Positions 54,301 to 64,000 of a stretch of DNA of 64,000 nucleotides are shown here, piece after piece (positions within the stretch are counted from its first letter, which is position 1; the number at the start of each line of letters is the position of its first letter). This stretch comes from Beaufortia kweichowensis (Eukaryota > Chordata > Actinopteri > Cypriniformes > Gastromyzontidae): assembly GCA_019155185.1 (NCBI GenBank), contig CM032797.1, forward strand, positions 15,524,659 through 15,588,658, in the 5' to 3' direction. Both the position numbers and the translations under genes were made by a program. Under the pieces are notes generated by a model, which did no database searches, had not been told where the DNA came from, and was given only the letters and a program-made list of their open reading frames with translations.

Positions 54301-57017
54301 ATCTCGTGAGAGCTCTCATTAGCACAATGAACAAAGCTCGAACTCCGCCAGGCCGCACTCATTTGTTACACTTTGAGTGGCAGGTTTTGTATTGCCGTCC
54401 TTCCAGCCATCTGCCTACACAAGCACCGTTTTGGTTGGACGGAGCTCACACTCTAAGGGTGAGAGATAACTATTGAAGCAGCCTATCAAAAAGGCCAATA
54501 ATGATAGACACCTCACTTATTGGCACCTTATAGCTCATTCATGTTGCAAGTCACCCTATTCACAGGGGCATAAAGGTAAGTAATTGATTTCACTTTGTGG
54601 AAAGCAAGAACCTGCTTATTAGTGTATTGCCACAGGGCTGTGCCACTCCCAAGTGCACTTCAGGCCATAATAGAGCAGACCACTAAACAATAATTACTGA
54701 CTTGCTGGTCAATAACAACACAAGCTGGATGACATGTAAGCAATCAAGAGGAAAGAATCGTATTGGCATTATTCATGATAAATGCACTATATTGGTCAAG
54801 CAATGCCGCAATGCAAAGACTACCGTATAAAAAAACTGTACATCATTGCACATAAGCAAAATTCTGTGTTCCTAAGTTGTTTATACTGGCCCTTTTGATA
54901 TATCTATTGGCATAGAGAGTATCCACATACATTTAAACAGGTGTATCAAAGTCTTTTTAGGATAAATGGCAGTGATTCTGTACCTCATATTTCTTCAGCT
55001 GTTTAGTCATACATTCAATCTTTAAATTCTTCTCTTCAAGCTCTTTTATAAGCTCCTTTACTCTCCCTTTAGTGGGCTCACATAGCAAATCCGTCTCTTC
55101 CAGATTTCTGTTAGATTTCTAAATGAGATTGCAAATGGTGTGAATGTAATTAATTACTACCAAAAATCATCTTTTTTACATTTGCTTTTTCATACCATAT
55201 AGCTGGATCTGACCACCTGCACTGCATCAGATAGCTGCTGCTGATAGCTTCTCCGAAGAACAGTTAATTTCTTTTAAAAAAAGACAGCAAACTAAAAGTT
55301 AACATCCCTTCATTAGCATGTAGAACAATTATGGATCATTATCAGAATAGAAACATTACTGACTGATAAAACATGGGCAAGATTGTATACAAACCTCTTT
55401 GTGACAGTTTTCCAAACTCGTGATTTTTTCATTTATTCTTGTGTAAAGAGCATCTGCCTCTTGCTGAAGTTTGGTTTCATACTGAAGATTTATTATTTTC
55501 AGTTTCTTTTCAGTGTCTTCTTTCAGATCCTCCATTTCCTGGGTTGCAATTAAAAAAATTTTTTTATCAAATTATACACATTACACTACAGTTCCTGTAA
55601 CTAAAATGCCACTAGCAACGGCAGGGGTTCTGGGGTAATGTTTGTACAAATTAAGCAAACGCACCGTTTCACTTTAAGTACAAATATTTTTTTACTATCA
55701 CAGGAAGAATATACAGATTTCAACTCCAAAACAATAATGTCATTCCAAATGCATCTCCTGTGTGGTTTCATTACAATATTCTTCAAGTTACATTCCAGTT
55801 TAATTATTTGGAATAAAAAAACAAAGCAGTGATCAAGTATTTATTAAACTGCTAGCCTGCGAATCAATATGTTTAACTCTGCAGGCTAAAGAGCTCATGA
55901 GCGCCCCTTATGCAGGCTGTTCTTTAGCAAAAAGCCACCATATGCCCTCTCAGCAGGCAACCCAGACTCCAACTGTGAAGCCACTCAGAGCTAAAGATAG
56001 AAGAATCTTGAACTAATAAGATGAAAAGCCAGCAGCATGAATGAATTCACTGAGCAAATCTACTGGAATGCACTGACAAAGTATCCGCTTCATGTGCAGC
56101 ACTACACAAACCTTTATCAATAAAGGGATAGTTCACCCAAAAAGAAAAAATATGTCAGCATTTTTCACCCTTATGTCATTCAAACCCTGTATATGATTCT
56201 TGGAACACAAAAGAAGATATTTTTTAAAGCCCTGGTTACCGGCACCCATTGCCTTCCATTGTACCTTGTGTCCATACTATGAAAGTGAATGGGTGCCTGC
56301 AAACCAGCCTTTGCAAAATATCATCTTCTGCTGAAGCAAGTCATACAGGTTTGACATGACATGAGGATGAGTAAATAATAAAAGAAAATTTATTTTTGGG
56401 TGAACTATTCCTTTAAAAGCTGCAGATTGACTTATTAATTGAAAGCTGGCAGACTTCCTGTTTTATGGTCAAATGCAACTTCACGTGTTATGATTAGACT
56501 TACAAACCAATGGTTAGACTCTTACTTACAGTGCATTCAGGGTTTACATTTCATCAGTGTATAGGATCGAACCCATGCGTTGCTACTAACACAATGATCC
56601 ACCAAGCGAGTATCGTGATTTTTATCAAACGTACAGCAGGTTACACACCTTCATCAGCTCATCTGTATTGGCAGCAAGAAGCTTTATATCTGGTAGGTCT
56701 GACTCGTCAGTTTGAACACATGCATCTTGTCCAAAGAAGCCTGTTCTCAGTTGATTTGACACAGCATACCTTTAGCAGGGGCGAAGTTATCATGTGTTAG
56801 TATGATCAATCAGTGAATTCGTCAGGATTGTAACGTTAGGTTAATGTTTATTGGATGATTTGCGGTGTCTTACTGTAACACCTGTTGCAGTGTACAGTCT
56901 GGTTCAACCGCAACAACAAACGTTGTCTTACCGATTTATTTCCTCTATCTCTTTTGAAATAATCGCATCCTCAGCTTCATCTGTAATGCTGTTGATTCTC
57001 TTTTTAATATCGTCCAT
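45606..57017 (-). CDS. c10orf67: C10orf67-like coiled-coil protein, whole gene, fourteen exons
   Basis: Exons on the - strand: 57017-56932, 56769-56649, 55538-55395, 55270-55196, 55118-54984, 52826-52688, 51887-51829, 51739-51674, 49310-49236, 48449-48384, 46460-46401, 46325-46246, 45942-45877 and 45780-45606. They join in one frame of 1347 bases (448 residues), all with GT-AG ends and matching phases. The product is mostly charged coiled coil (for example KLDKI-type heptads in SENEKLKDKIDSLHVELEEM and RETFNERLKGQAREEREAQL). It lacks transmembrane segments or catalytic motifs. Naming rests on synteny: human C10orf67 lies next to PTF1A in the same convergent orientation. An RFX-like X-box upstream hints at a ciliary or sperm-flagellum role. 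Function is unknown. Confidence 0.7.
45877..45942 (-). CDS. c10orf67: c10orf67-like exon 13
   Basis: The acceptor TTTAAACAG is the one that keeps frame. Reads RLNKQLCTSNQVWEKKFEIL then RQ plus two bases. Confidence 0.65.
45990..46011. repeat. (ACT)n microsatellite
   Basis: Seven ACT units just upstream, in the - strand sense, of exon 13 of the c10orf67-like gene. Confidence 0.9.
46246..46325 (-). CDS. c10orf67: c10orf67-like exon 12
   Basis: Reads LVGNTELVQKLNELRKTEEV then QKKEIE plus two bases; donor GTACTG. Coiled coil. Confidence 0.7.
46401..46460 (-). CDS. c10orf67: c10orf67-like exon 11
   Basis: Reads KAAILRKFEEQKPTEPISME. Acceptor ATTGTCAG, donor GTAGCG. Phase 0. Confidence 0.7.
46461..48383 (-). 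other. c10orf67: c10orf67-like intron 10, host of antisense exons
   Basis: Contains + strand exons at 47696-47820 and most of 48222-48398. The remainder is AT-rich. Confidence 0.6.
47696..47820 (+). CDS. Unidentified + strand gene, exon 3
   Basis: Strong acceptor with a pyrimidine tract (CACCCTCTCCTAG, ending 47695). Reads SELEIHTGRRLYVVTMLTES and then SSRAPCSDTPPNGRRLEEKM plus G. The donor GGGA|GTATGA at 47821 is phase 0. The in-frame sequence upstream is closed by TAG at 47644, so an upstream exon is needed unless the internal ATG (ACCATGT) is used. Confidence 0.5.
48222..48398 (+). CDS. Unidentified + strand gene, terminal exon with KEN motif and hydrophobic tail
   Basis: Acceptor CTTCTTTGCTTTAG ends at 48221. 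The frame runs 58 codons to TGA: DSDVWGDKENLPLAKSSGPS, IPRQIADHQSVLKRK, then a hydrophobic tail to the stop. AATAAA follows at 48461. The last 15 coding bases overlap the - strand exon at 48384-48449. Confidence 0.5.
   Translation, partial: DSDVWGDKENLPLAKSSGPSNIPRQIADHQSVLKRKSVSYLRLVLCLTAVFLTYLLHL
48384..48449 (-). CDS. c10orf67: c10orf67-like exon 10
   Basis: Reads MKQVKEEMEKQLAHVEASQM then KE. The opposite strand carries the end of the unidentified gene: 15 bases of its coding end and then its 3' UTR. Confidence 0.7.
48461..48466 (+). terminator. Poly(A) signal of the unidentified + strand gene
   Basis: AATAAA 63 bases past the TGA at 48398, followed by T-rich sequence. It supports reading 48222-48398 as a terminal exon. 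Confidence 0.45.
48722..48905. repeat. AT-rich interspersed repeat copy
   Basis: TTAATGTTAGTTAATAAAAA and neighbouring TTAACTAACG motifs match a common fish AT-rich repeat. A second copy is at 51185-51462. Confidence 0.5.
49236..49310 (-). CDS. c10orf67: c10orf67-like exon 9
   Basis: Reads PEGRRETFNERLKGQAREER then EAQLG. Two overlapping donors exist, CTGG|GTGTAA and TGGGT|GTAAGC. Only the second keeps phase 0 with exon 10 and is chosen. Confidence 0.68.
49311..51673 (-). other. c10orf67: c10orf67-like intron 8
   Basis: AT-rich with a second copy of the same repeat (51185-51462, opposite orientation). No exon seen. Confidence 0.65.
51185..51462. repeat. AT-rich interspersed repeat copy, opposite orientation
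   Basis: Contains ATTGTTAGTTCATGTTAGCT and ends TTTTATTGTAAAGTGT, typical of the family's end. Confidence 0.55.
51674..51739 (-). CDS. c10orf67: c10orf67-like exon 8
   Basis: Reads LTGEHEQVKIQLSLERENGQ then KK. Acceptor TTATTGCAG, donor GTGAGA. Phase 0. Confidence 0.72.
51829..51887 (-). CDS. c10orf67: c10orf67-like exon 7
   Basis: Reads ALDLALLKSEAENSKNALQK. The acceptor CCCTTCACAG completes the codon left by exon 6; phase 0 at the end. Confidence 0.72.
51888..52687 (-). other. c10orf67: c10orf67-like intron 6
   Basis: AT-rich; nothing named is seen. Confidence 0.65.
52688..52826 (-). CDS. c10orf67: c10orf67-like exon 6
   Basis: Reads IDSEGAEDTEKNRLKSENEK then LKDKIDSLHVELEEMRQTLE and SKEEKL, a long coiled coil. 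The donor GTAAAA leaves phase 1. Confidence 0.75.
52827..54983 (-). other. c10orf67: c10orf67-like intron 5, with a GC-rich island
   Basis: 53160-53560 is GC-rich against an AT-rich intron. Frames on both strands are interrupted or unrecognisable, so it is more likely a regulatory element or decayed sequence than an exon. Confidence 0.55.
54984..55118 (-). CDS. c10orf67: c10orf67-like exon 5
   Basis: Reads KSNRNLEETDLLCEPTKGRV then KELIKELEEKNLKIECMTKQ and LKKYE; coiled coil. Phase 0 at both ends. Confidence 0.75.
55196..55270 (-). CDS. c10orf67: c10orf67-like exon 4
   Basis: Reads KLTVLRRSYQQQLSDAVQVV then RSSYM; donor GTATGA. Phase 0 at both ends. Confidence 0.72.
55395..55538 (-). CDS. 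c10orf67: c10orf67-like exon 3
   Basis: Reads EMEDLKEDTEKKLKIINLQY, ETKLQQEADALYTRINEKIT and SLENCHKE, a clear coiled coil. Phase 0 at both ends. Confidence 0.75.
56121..56415. repeat. Palindromic MITE-like cyprinid repeat, full length
   Basis: Ends AAAGGGATAGTTCACCCAAA and the near reverse complement TTTGGGTGAACTATTCCTTT frame about 295 bases. The centre is itself palindromic (ACCGGCACCCATTG and its partner AATGGGTGCC). This family is very common in carp and zebrafish genomes. Confidence 0.8.
56521..56606. repeat. Second fragment of the same teleost repeat
   Basis: CTTACTTACAGTGCATTCAG, then GGATCGAACCCATG and a CACAATGATCCACCAA end, the downstream half of the same family. Confidence 0.6.
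56649..56769 (-). CDS. c10orf67: c10orf67-like exon 2
   Basis: Reads YAVSNQLRTGFFGQDACVQT then DESDLPDIKLLAANTDELMK. Acceptor CTAAAG and donor GTGTGT fit; phase goes from 2 to 0. Confidence 0.7.
56932..57017 (-). CDS. c10orf67: c10orf67-like exon 1
   Basis: Begins MDDIKKRINSITDEAEDAII and reads SKEIEEIN plus two bases before donor GTAAGA. The ATG is the first in the inferred transcript in this frame. Confidence 0.75.
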
Positions 57018-57090
57018 GTCTCCCAAACAACACACAACAACGATAAAACGCAAGCGAACTATATTTAAAGGCTATCTGCAACTTGAAACG

Positions 57091-57104
57091 ATTGCCATAG
57101 TGAC
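57091..57104. promoter_or_regulatory. c10orf67: RFX X-box upstream of the c10orf67-like gene
   Basis: ATTGCCATAGTGAC fits the X-box pattern RYYNYY-N2-RRNRAC at every constrained position. It lies 74-87 bases before the ATG. An ETS-like CAGGAAGTG follows at 57115-57123. RFX and FOXJ1 drive ciliary genes through X-boxes. Confidence 0.5.
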
Positions 57105-58857
57105 GGAAACTTAACAGGAAGTGAGCGATTCTGTAACCGGAGCTGAACTATAAACGAGACACTTCAATTTAACATGCACAAATTAAATATTTATTTGATT
57201 GATTGATTTATTTATTTACAACGCACAATAACACAATAAAAGCACACTTACCCTACGTTTAAGCAAGGGTGCTTAAGTTGTCACGTGTGTTTTACATGTT
57301 ATCAATGTATAAAATTTATTTAAATAATTTATTATTTACAACCTGTTTCAAGGAACCGCTTTATTTATTTGTTAGTTATTTGTATTATTTAATTTTATTT
57401 TATTTTAAAATATTTATTTTATTTTGTAGTTGGCATAATTATTTTGTGTTTATTATCTTTTTGTACTGTTTAACCTGATAACTGTTACTGCACATATTGA
57501 GCATACACATAAAAATGTTTTTTACATTTTCGATATCATAGTTTTTAAAACATTTATTTATATTTATTTAGTTATTTTTGTAAATAACGTTAACATTTAA
57601 TTTTTTGTTTATGTTTATTGTTATGAAAATTAACATCAATATATAGTTTGTCATGAATAGATTAGAACTCATATGAACAATATTTAAAGTAAATACAGAA
57701 TAAGTGTTCCTCCTGTAGAATGGTAACAGTTAACATGTTGTTAAATTTACTTAGTATTTTAAAAGAAACTGAAGCATTTGTGGCCAGACCATATTGACAA
57801 ATTGAATAACAAGTGAAACTCTGAAGTCTGTTTAATTAGCCTAATTCACCATGAAAACAGATGACCAGCTCTCTGTTTCTATTAAGCAAGACATTTAAGT
57901 TGTAATCTCAGACTAAAGACAAACAATGATTTTTAAATTAACTGGGTTTAGCTCCTTAATATGGTTTAGGGAGCTGTTTTGCACTTTGATGTCACTAATC
58001 ACGAAGCCCACTCTTCATTTTTTATACAAGGAAAAGTCCATTAAAATAGATTAGTCTGTCTAGATGGCATAATCTGTTCGAGTCTGCTTAAACAACATAA
58101 TCCCTAATACTGAAATATACTCCTGTTCATGGTCAGAGCAGCAGTCACAACAGCAGACTCTAGGTATGTCCCCTCCCTCCCCATCACAGACAGCGTTGCT
58201 TCTACTGTAAGAGTCTGCCCTGAGGGCAATGCAATATGGCCCTTTAATTAAACTGTTTAGTCCTTCTCAGCAGAATACAGGCTAATAGTGATGTTTTGAT
58301 TTTGTTTTCACAGCGTGGAGATTTCTGATCTATATTCTTTGTGCTGCTCAAATATGCCTAATGCTCTTCCAAAATAACAGGGTAGGTTTGAAATGAAGAC
58401 CCCTTAAGATAAATAACGTATGCATGAATGAGCATCAGTCAGGCGTGAAAAACAACCATCTTGGATATGTTTGTTAAACATGCACCTCTTAATAAAGGGA
58501 CCATGTTTTTAATTTATTGTTTTGTCTGGTAGGGGTTCTTCAATTCACTTTACATCCGTGCATAATGCTGCATTCAATTATTATTAATATTATTTATTGA
58601 ACATATGTGAGAACAATAAAAACAAATGCAAACTAATTGTATTTACAAATGCGAATTTAAAATATGTGCTTCAATATCAATATCAATAAAATTGGTATTT
58701 GTCAATTTTATTTTTTCTCCTATAACAGAATTTATAACTTAAACAATTAGGGTAATAATATAATGAACAATCAATAATTTGTAAAAGTGTTTATATATGT
58801 ATGTGTTTTCAAATCTAAGTAATATTCAAAGTTGCTTTAATATTTAAAAATATAAAC

Positions 58858-58858
<1 letters not shown>

Positions 58859-58937
<79 letters not shown>
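58859..58937. repeat. (TA)n microsatellite
   Basis: About 39 uninterrupted TA units. Confidence 0.95.
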
Positions 58938-58942
<5 letters not shown>

Positions 58943-59532
58943 TTAAAGCATTTATTAAGCTTATTTTATAACACTTCTGTCCAGCAGTTCCACCTGCAGC
59001 TGTTTTAAACTGATTTATATCATACTTCATCACTATCATCAAGTAGGCATGACTGTACAGAAAATAAACGGTATATTTTGAAAGTCAAGTCAAGCAAGAA
59101 ATTCCATAAGACATGGCCCACCAGCTGACAATAGAAATCAGCCTTAATTCATTTAGTCTGATTCAGCACTTCACAGAAGCCTTGGGGCCCCAGCGCTGGC
59201 CTGGGTAGAGCTGCACAGTGAAAGGGATGCATGTAGTCACACTGTGGACTTCATTTATAGGGATTCATGGAAGAATCACACTAATCTAATAGAATCATTG
59301 GGTAAATGGTGCTCTTGGACAGAACAACAAGATCATTATGTCACTGTTTTGACGCTAATTTATGCTGATTACTAAAATGCTTCACATATGTATTTATATA
59401 TTGAATATTTATAGATGTCAACATGACATTCAGCAGCATAAATAGATAAATGATAAGCTAGTACAGACTCTTGTTAGTACACATGCAGGGGCTCAGTTTC
59501 ATAGGGAGTCCTATGACTATTACAACGTTTTC

Positions 59533-59548
59533 TGCTGCCCTCTACTGG
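59533..59548 (-). promoter_or_regulatory. CTCF-like motif, strong
   Basis: On the - strand the sequence reads CCAGTAGAGGGCAGCA and fits every position of the vertebrate CTCF core. Confidence 0.5.
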
Positions 59549-60480
59549 TTATCAAATGTCCTAATGATTTGTTTTTTAATTAATTTGTTTATGATTAAGT
59601 AATTTTGTTTTAGCTGTGCTTAAAACACACTTTTAATTTGCATTCTTCCTAATTAATTTGTTATTAATACAGGCACAGCATTAATCACAGTAGCACAATA
59701 ATCTCCATATTTACTAAACAGTGGAAAATGGGTCAGCAGCACAGGCTTATTTGTCAGGCTGCCAATTTATCCCTTTAGATATACATATTATAAAATGGTA
59801 ATTATTATTACATACAAATTTGGTCTAAATATAACAAAAATCATAACAAAACATTGTACAAATAATAAATAAATGCCAGTAAGCATAGGAACTTATTTTT
59901 GTAATGTGTAAAAAGCATATTTGAAGTACCAAAGGGGTTGCTGCCTCAAAATTGATAAAATACTACACAGTTTAGCTTTATGTCCAAAATTCAATTTGTG
60001 TTATTCCATAAATTTGATGAGTTCACAGTTATTCTAAAATGTGAAAAAATAATAAAAATGAAAGCAAAGTGGGAAAAGGGACACAGACTCCAGATAAAGC
60101 CCATGGGATCTAATCAGAGCCAGACTGGTTCAGAAAGCAAAACAAGACATGGCAGCCCCCAGAGAACACACCACTGGGAGGGGGAACACACTATTACTAA
60201 CAAATGGCCTCTGGTGACATAAGCTAAAGCTTCCCTTCTGAATAATCAGAGAAATTAATTAGTTGGCAGCATATGACAGAGGTTTGAAACAGCATATGGC
60301 ATAAGTTTGATTATTGGTGGCGCTGTAGTGTTACCCTTGAGTGAGAACATCTAGTCCTACACAGAAATCAATTAAATAACAAATATAATTAGGTATAATG
60401 AGGTTTTATTTAATATGTTTGATATTTTGTATAAAGCTTTAATTTAATAATTTCTATTATTATGCTATGTGTGGTTGTAT

Positions 60481-60498
60481 TCTCTAGAGGGCAGTAGT
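60481..60498 (+). promoter_or_regulatory. CTCF-like motif, + orientation
   Basis: CTCTAGAGGGCAGTAG matches the CTCF core except in its first three bases. It is divergent from the site at 59533. Confidence 0.35.
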
Positions 60499-61805
60499 TG
60501 ACCAGGCGTGACATGTAGGGCAATATATTTATTCATATGAACTCCCATCCAGTGGTTAAATTTGGGTAGCTGTAAGAACCTGTTGTGCAGTTTGATATCT
60601 AGAAGTAAAATGTATTCATTTTTAATGTCAAAAAATAATGACATAATTTACATTATTATTATTATTATGTAAATTAGAAAGTACATAAACCAAGCATTTC
60701 ACTATAAAGTAAAATTTGGTGCTAGATTCTAGAAATTGAAAACCAATAAAAAGAGCATTCCTAAAAAAACAAGTTTATTATTGTTGTTAGTGTAATAAAA
60801 TGCATTATTATGCATTATTATTTAAAAAAGTCTTCTAGTCTGACAGTTGTCTGATAGCTGCTAATTGTCATAGATCTTATAATTAAGTTTTGTTAAGTGC
60901 CATTAAAATCCAATGATTATTAATCAATTTGAATCCCCATCATTTAGGTATTTAACATTACTTTGTCCATCTGTGTGTTTTATGAGCTATGAAGTCCTAG
61001 TTCTGATATTTCTCTGTGAATTCCCATCATCCCTCTGGGATTTTGTAATCCTGTTAATGCTCTGACATCAAACTGTGCCATGAACCTGCCCAATGAGCTG
61101 AGATCTGTTAAAGCTAATGGCTTTTAACTACAAAAAAGGGCTTTTGTTCTCTGCCAGTGACTGATTATGAAAACAATGTGCCAAGAGGCACATAATTTAA
61201 ATGTTGCTTATCATAGACCCAAAGCTTTTTCACTGCAGGTCATTAAAAAAAGCAAGTGACATCTAGTAAACTACAACTTCGACCACATGTGACAGACTGA
61301 TAATTCAACTTAACTGATTGTTTTTTTACCAATTAATGTGTGCATAGATCATGACTCAGGTTTTGATTGGCATTTGCTTTTATGAAACTGGCTTCACCTG
61401 CACTGACCTTTATAATAAAAGCTTGTCCTAAAAAAGGGTTTCAACAGTGGGGGAAACATGTCCAACATCTCATTACAACATCTCAGTTGTAATGATTGCC
61501 ATGTCCCTGTAAAAATATTTGTCCTTTGTATTTCTGTCTGATCGAATTGTGTGAGTCACTATTTTTGTTTGGATCAGATGATCCTTGTGCATCTTCAGAT
61601 AAGACCTTTCACTATATACTGTAAATCATCCTCCAACTCTACTCATGTGAACAGAGTGTTTATTTCAGGATGCATGATGCCACAAAATTCTGAACAGTTT
61701 AGTCTTTTCATGTAAACGATGATCCGCCTAGTATGAGTAATTTTTAGTGATTAAAATGTTTATGTTTTTCTTTTTCTGTCCTTGCTCGGCCTTCTGTGAT
61801 CGCAG

Positions 61806-61890
61806 GTCTGTGGGAGAGAACATCAGACGCATGGATATTAGTGCAGGCAGAGTAGGAGTAGACATCAAAGATGAAATGAGAGTGACCTAG
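61806..61890 (+). other. Orphan exon-like block
   Basis: Pyrimidine-rich tract and acceptor GTGATCGCAG end at 61805. One frame then reads SVGENIRRMDISAGRVGVDI and KDEMRVT before TAG at 61888. No partner exon and no nearby AATAAA are seen, so this may be chance. Confidence 0.2.
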
Positions 61891-62656
61891 ACTTTGTATT
61901 AAGGTCCAGTTAATTTAAAATGGACTTCATTGGTTTTCCTTTGAATATATAAGGCTTAACTCTCTGACAGACCACCTACAAACCAACTCCTGCATTCACC
62001 TCTCTGCATCTGATCATTATGTATGAGATCATTATCTATGAGGATCTTCACTTATTAGTCTCTTACTTGTTAGTGATCTGTGATACTGATTTAATGTGTA
62101 ATTTGTCTAAGAAAATCTATTTTCCAAGGCTTCAAAATTTGAGGATATGTAATATTTGTTTTTTGTATTATTCTATACGCTTGTAAAAGAATACAGGTCA
62201 TTTCCCTTAACAACTTATCACAATGCAAAGCTTGAGAAGGGTATACACACAGAATATATCTAGTCTCCACTTTTACTCATGGAAGTCAGAGTGGCTTATT
62301 TTTGACCGTGACACACAGCTAAGACATTTCATCCCCAGAAGATAATGAGGTATCTATTTTATCTCGTCTGTGGGTAAGAAGGTGACATTTATATTAGCGT
62401 GGCTAATAGAGAAGAAACAGAGAGAGGATACAGTGACGCTATTTCCTCCCTGGCGATCTTCTCTTGCTACTGTGCCCTTTTCTCTCTCGCAGAGCTGGAC
62501 TTTACTCAGCTATCTGTCTCTGTGGCTGTGCTTTGTAGAAAAAAATCAATAACCCATATGCAGCTCTGGAGGCCGTAGTCACTTACTTCCGTTCAACATC
62601 AATGTGCTTCTTCCCTACACACACATATACTTTGGGTACAAAGATCAGTCAGGTGT

Positions 62657-62676
62657 ATGTGTGTGTGTGTGTGTGC
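62657..62676. repeat. (TG)n microsatellite
   Basis: About nine TG units. Confidence 0.85.
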
Positions 62677-64000
62677 ACAGCCTTTGGCTTCTATCAAAGG
62701 CAAACTTAATTAGTAGGAGAAAAACTAATTTCCTGATGACTTAGACAATTAGAGATTGAGTTATTGCTTGTCCCTTCCTTGAGTAGGAAAAGTTCATAGT
62801 CATAATGGAAGAGACAGGAAATAAGCTGTTGTGTAATTATGTATGTTGTTTTGACATTTTAACAGAAAGGATGCATAGAGGAGTTTGAATACTCTATTCT
62901 GACCCTCAGGTAACCCTTGTGTGATCTTATAAATTTAGAATCTAAAGTCAACAATACATTTTTCTAATACATAAATTTATCTGAATTAGCCACCTTTTAA
63001 AATGAGTTAGAATTCCTGTGAGATCAGGCTGATACTTTCCACATCTGCCATGAGTTAGGCCTACATATTCCCATGTCAAATTAACAACACTGGTGCAAAT
63101 TAAGGTGGAATATAAAATATTTCACATACAGTAAAATAAACTGTACATACATTATTAATTAATCTAACAGAGAGTTTGTTCAGATTTTGGTCAAGCAGGA
63201 CTACAGAGAGTTTTAAGAAGAAAACTATGATGCAGTCAATGTCTCTGTGTCCTTTATATAATCCTCTTGTTCTCATGCGACAGCACTGACAAGAGTTGAT
63301 GGGTAGTCTGTTCTGACAGGATTGCTGAAAGTGTACTTTTGAATAAAATAATCTCCACATCTTGTCAGACTCTGTCGACAGCCTGAAGAATCATACTGTC
63401 ATGGGCACAGGATACCTCAAAGCCCAGATCCTGTGTTTCCACAAGTCTGTTAGCTTTCAGACCTCCAGCCTGCTCTCCTGCGGACCATGAAAATAAACCC
63501 CTATTAAAGCCATTTTATTTTCGTTCTTCAGAGAACCATGACAGCATAAACTGCCTGGAACATGTGCTAGTGAGATATTTTTGGAACCGATTAGAGCACA
63601 CTAACCTGTGACAGACACAAAAACATGCTGGAGGGGCAGAGAGACATGGGCGTCACCTATTTGTTGTGACCATAAAATACACTGCATTTGATATGTACTA
63701 TTACATAACTTGTCAATATTAACCCTTGTATGGTGTTCATGGTTTTGTTACTTGCCAAATTTTTTTATGTAAATATTTTACAGATACTCTATTCCAATTA
63801 CTGTACTAGAAACAAAGAAAGCATATATGATTCATATTTGTAATTTGTTAAATCGCTATTATTAAACAATGGGCTATTCATTGTTTGATAAAGTGTACTA
63901 AAAGACAAATCTATGATATGATGAAAATGAACATGCTAACTTGAATGAATATATAATAACTTGAATGAATATAAAAATTATTTTTTCTAGTACTAAACAT

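Larger units (their letters stand above)
55539..56648 (-). other. c10orf67: c10orf67-like intron 2
   Basis: Holds a full palindromic cyprinid repeat (56121-56415) and a fragment of a widespread fish repeat (56521-56606). Confidence 0.65.
57130..64000. other. Intergenic region right of the c10orf67-like gene
   Basis: AT-rich with microsatellites, two CTCF-like motifs, and moderately complex blocks at 58130-58450, 60060-60230 and 63260-63620. Human synteny would place OTUD1 next, but no OTU-domain frame occurs before the window ends. One exon-like block is at 61806-61890. Confidence 0.55.

Noticed and set aside
56521..56606. tRNA-like GGATCGAACCC motif
   Set aside because: It is part of an interspersed repeat fragment and cannot fold as a full tRNA.
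1..64000. CRISPR arrays, operons, ribosome binding sites, insertion sequences
   Set aside because: The window is vertebrate nuclear DNA; none of these is present.

Overview
The window is vertebrate, almost certainly teleost and probably cyprinid, nuclear DNA. Genes are split by AT-rich GT-AG introns, there are TG/TA microsatellites, several copies of a palindromic repeat typical of carp-family genomes, and the coding exons match known vertebrate proteins closely. No bacterial, viral or CRISPR feature is present.

Left third (about 1.9-26.4 kb, + strand): all ten coding exons of dlgap1 (SAPAP1/GKAP), the postsynaptic scaffold joining PSD-95 to SHANK. Splice phases agree throughout. The exception is exon 5, where the frame breaks at a run of five C's; a homopolymer undercall is the simplest explanation. 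Two tiny overlapping uORFs lead straight into the main start codon, and an alternative first exon for a short isoform can be modelled in intron 2.

Middle (about 26.4-45.6 kb): an AT-rich intergenic stretch, then ptf1a (two exons, + strand, 266 aa), the pancreas/cerebellum bHLH factor. It has a clear TATA box, an inverted CCAAT box and a poly(A) signal. About 12 kb of gene-poor sequence follows, with blocks of higher complexity that look like regulatory elements. One block, about 0.95 kb past the stop, carries an E-box and TC-box at two-turn PTF1 spacing.

Right part (45.6-57.0 kb, - strand): a 14-exon, phase-consistent 448-aa coiled-coil gene convergent with ptf1a. Position and orientation match human C10orf67, next to PTF1A on 10p12. 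Its promoter has an RFX-like X-box, suggesting a ciliary or sperm role. On the opposite strand lies a phase-consistent set of small exons (42.6, 47.7 and 48.2 kb, perhaps also 40.3 kb). They end in a KEN-containing exon, a hydrophobic C-terminal tail, a stop and a poly(A) signal. I do not recognise this product; it is the best candidate for something undescribed.

57.1-64 kb holds no convincing gene: microsatellites, two CTCF-like motifs in divergent orientation (a possible domain boundary), and one orphan exon-like block. The dlgap1-ptf1a linkage differs from human, where the genes are on chromosomes 18 and 10.
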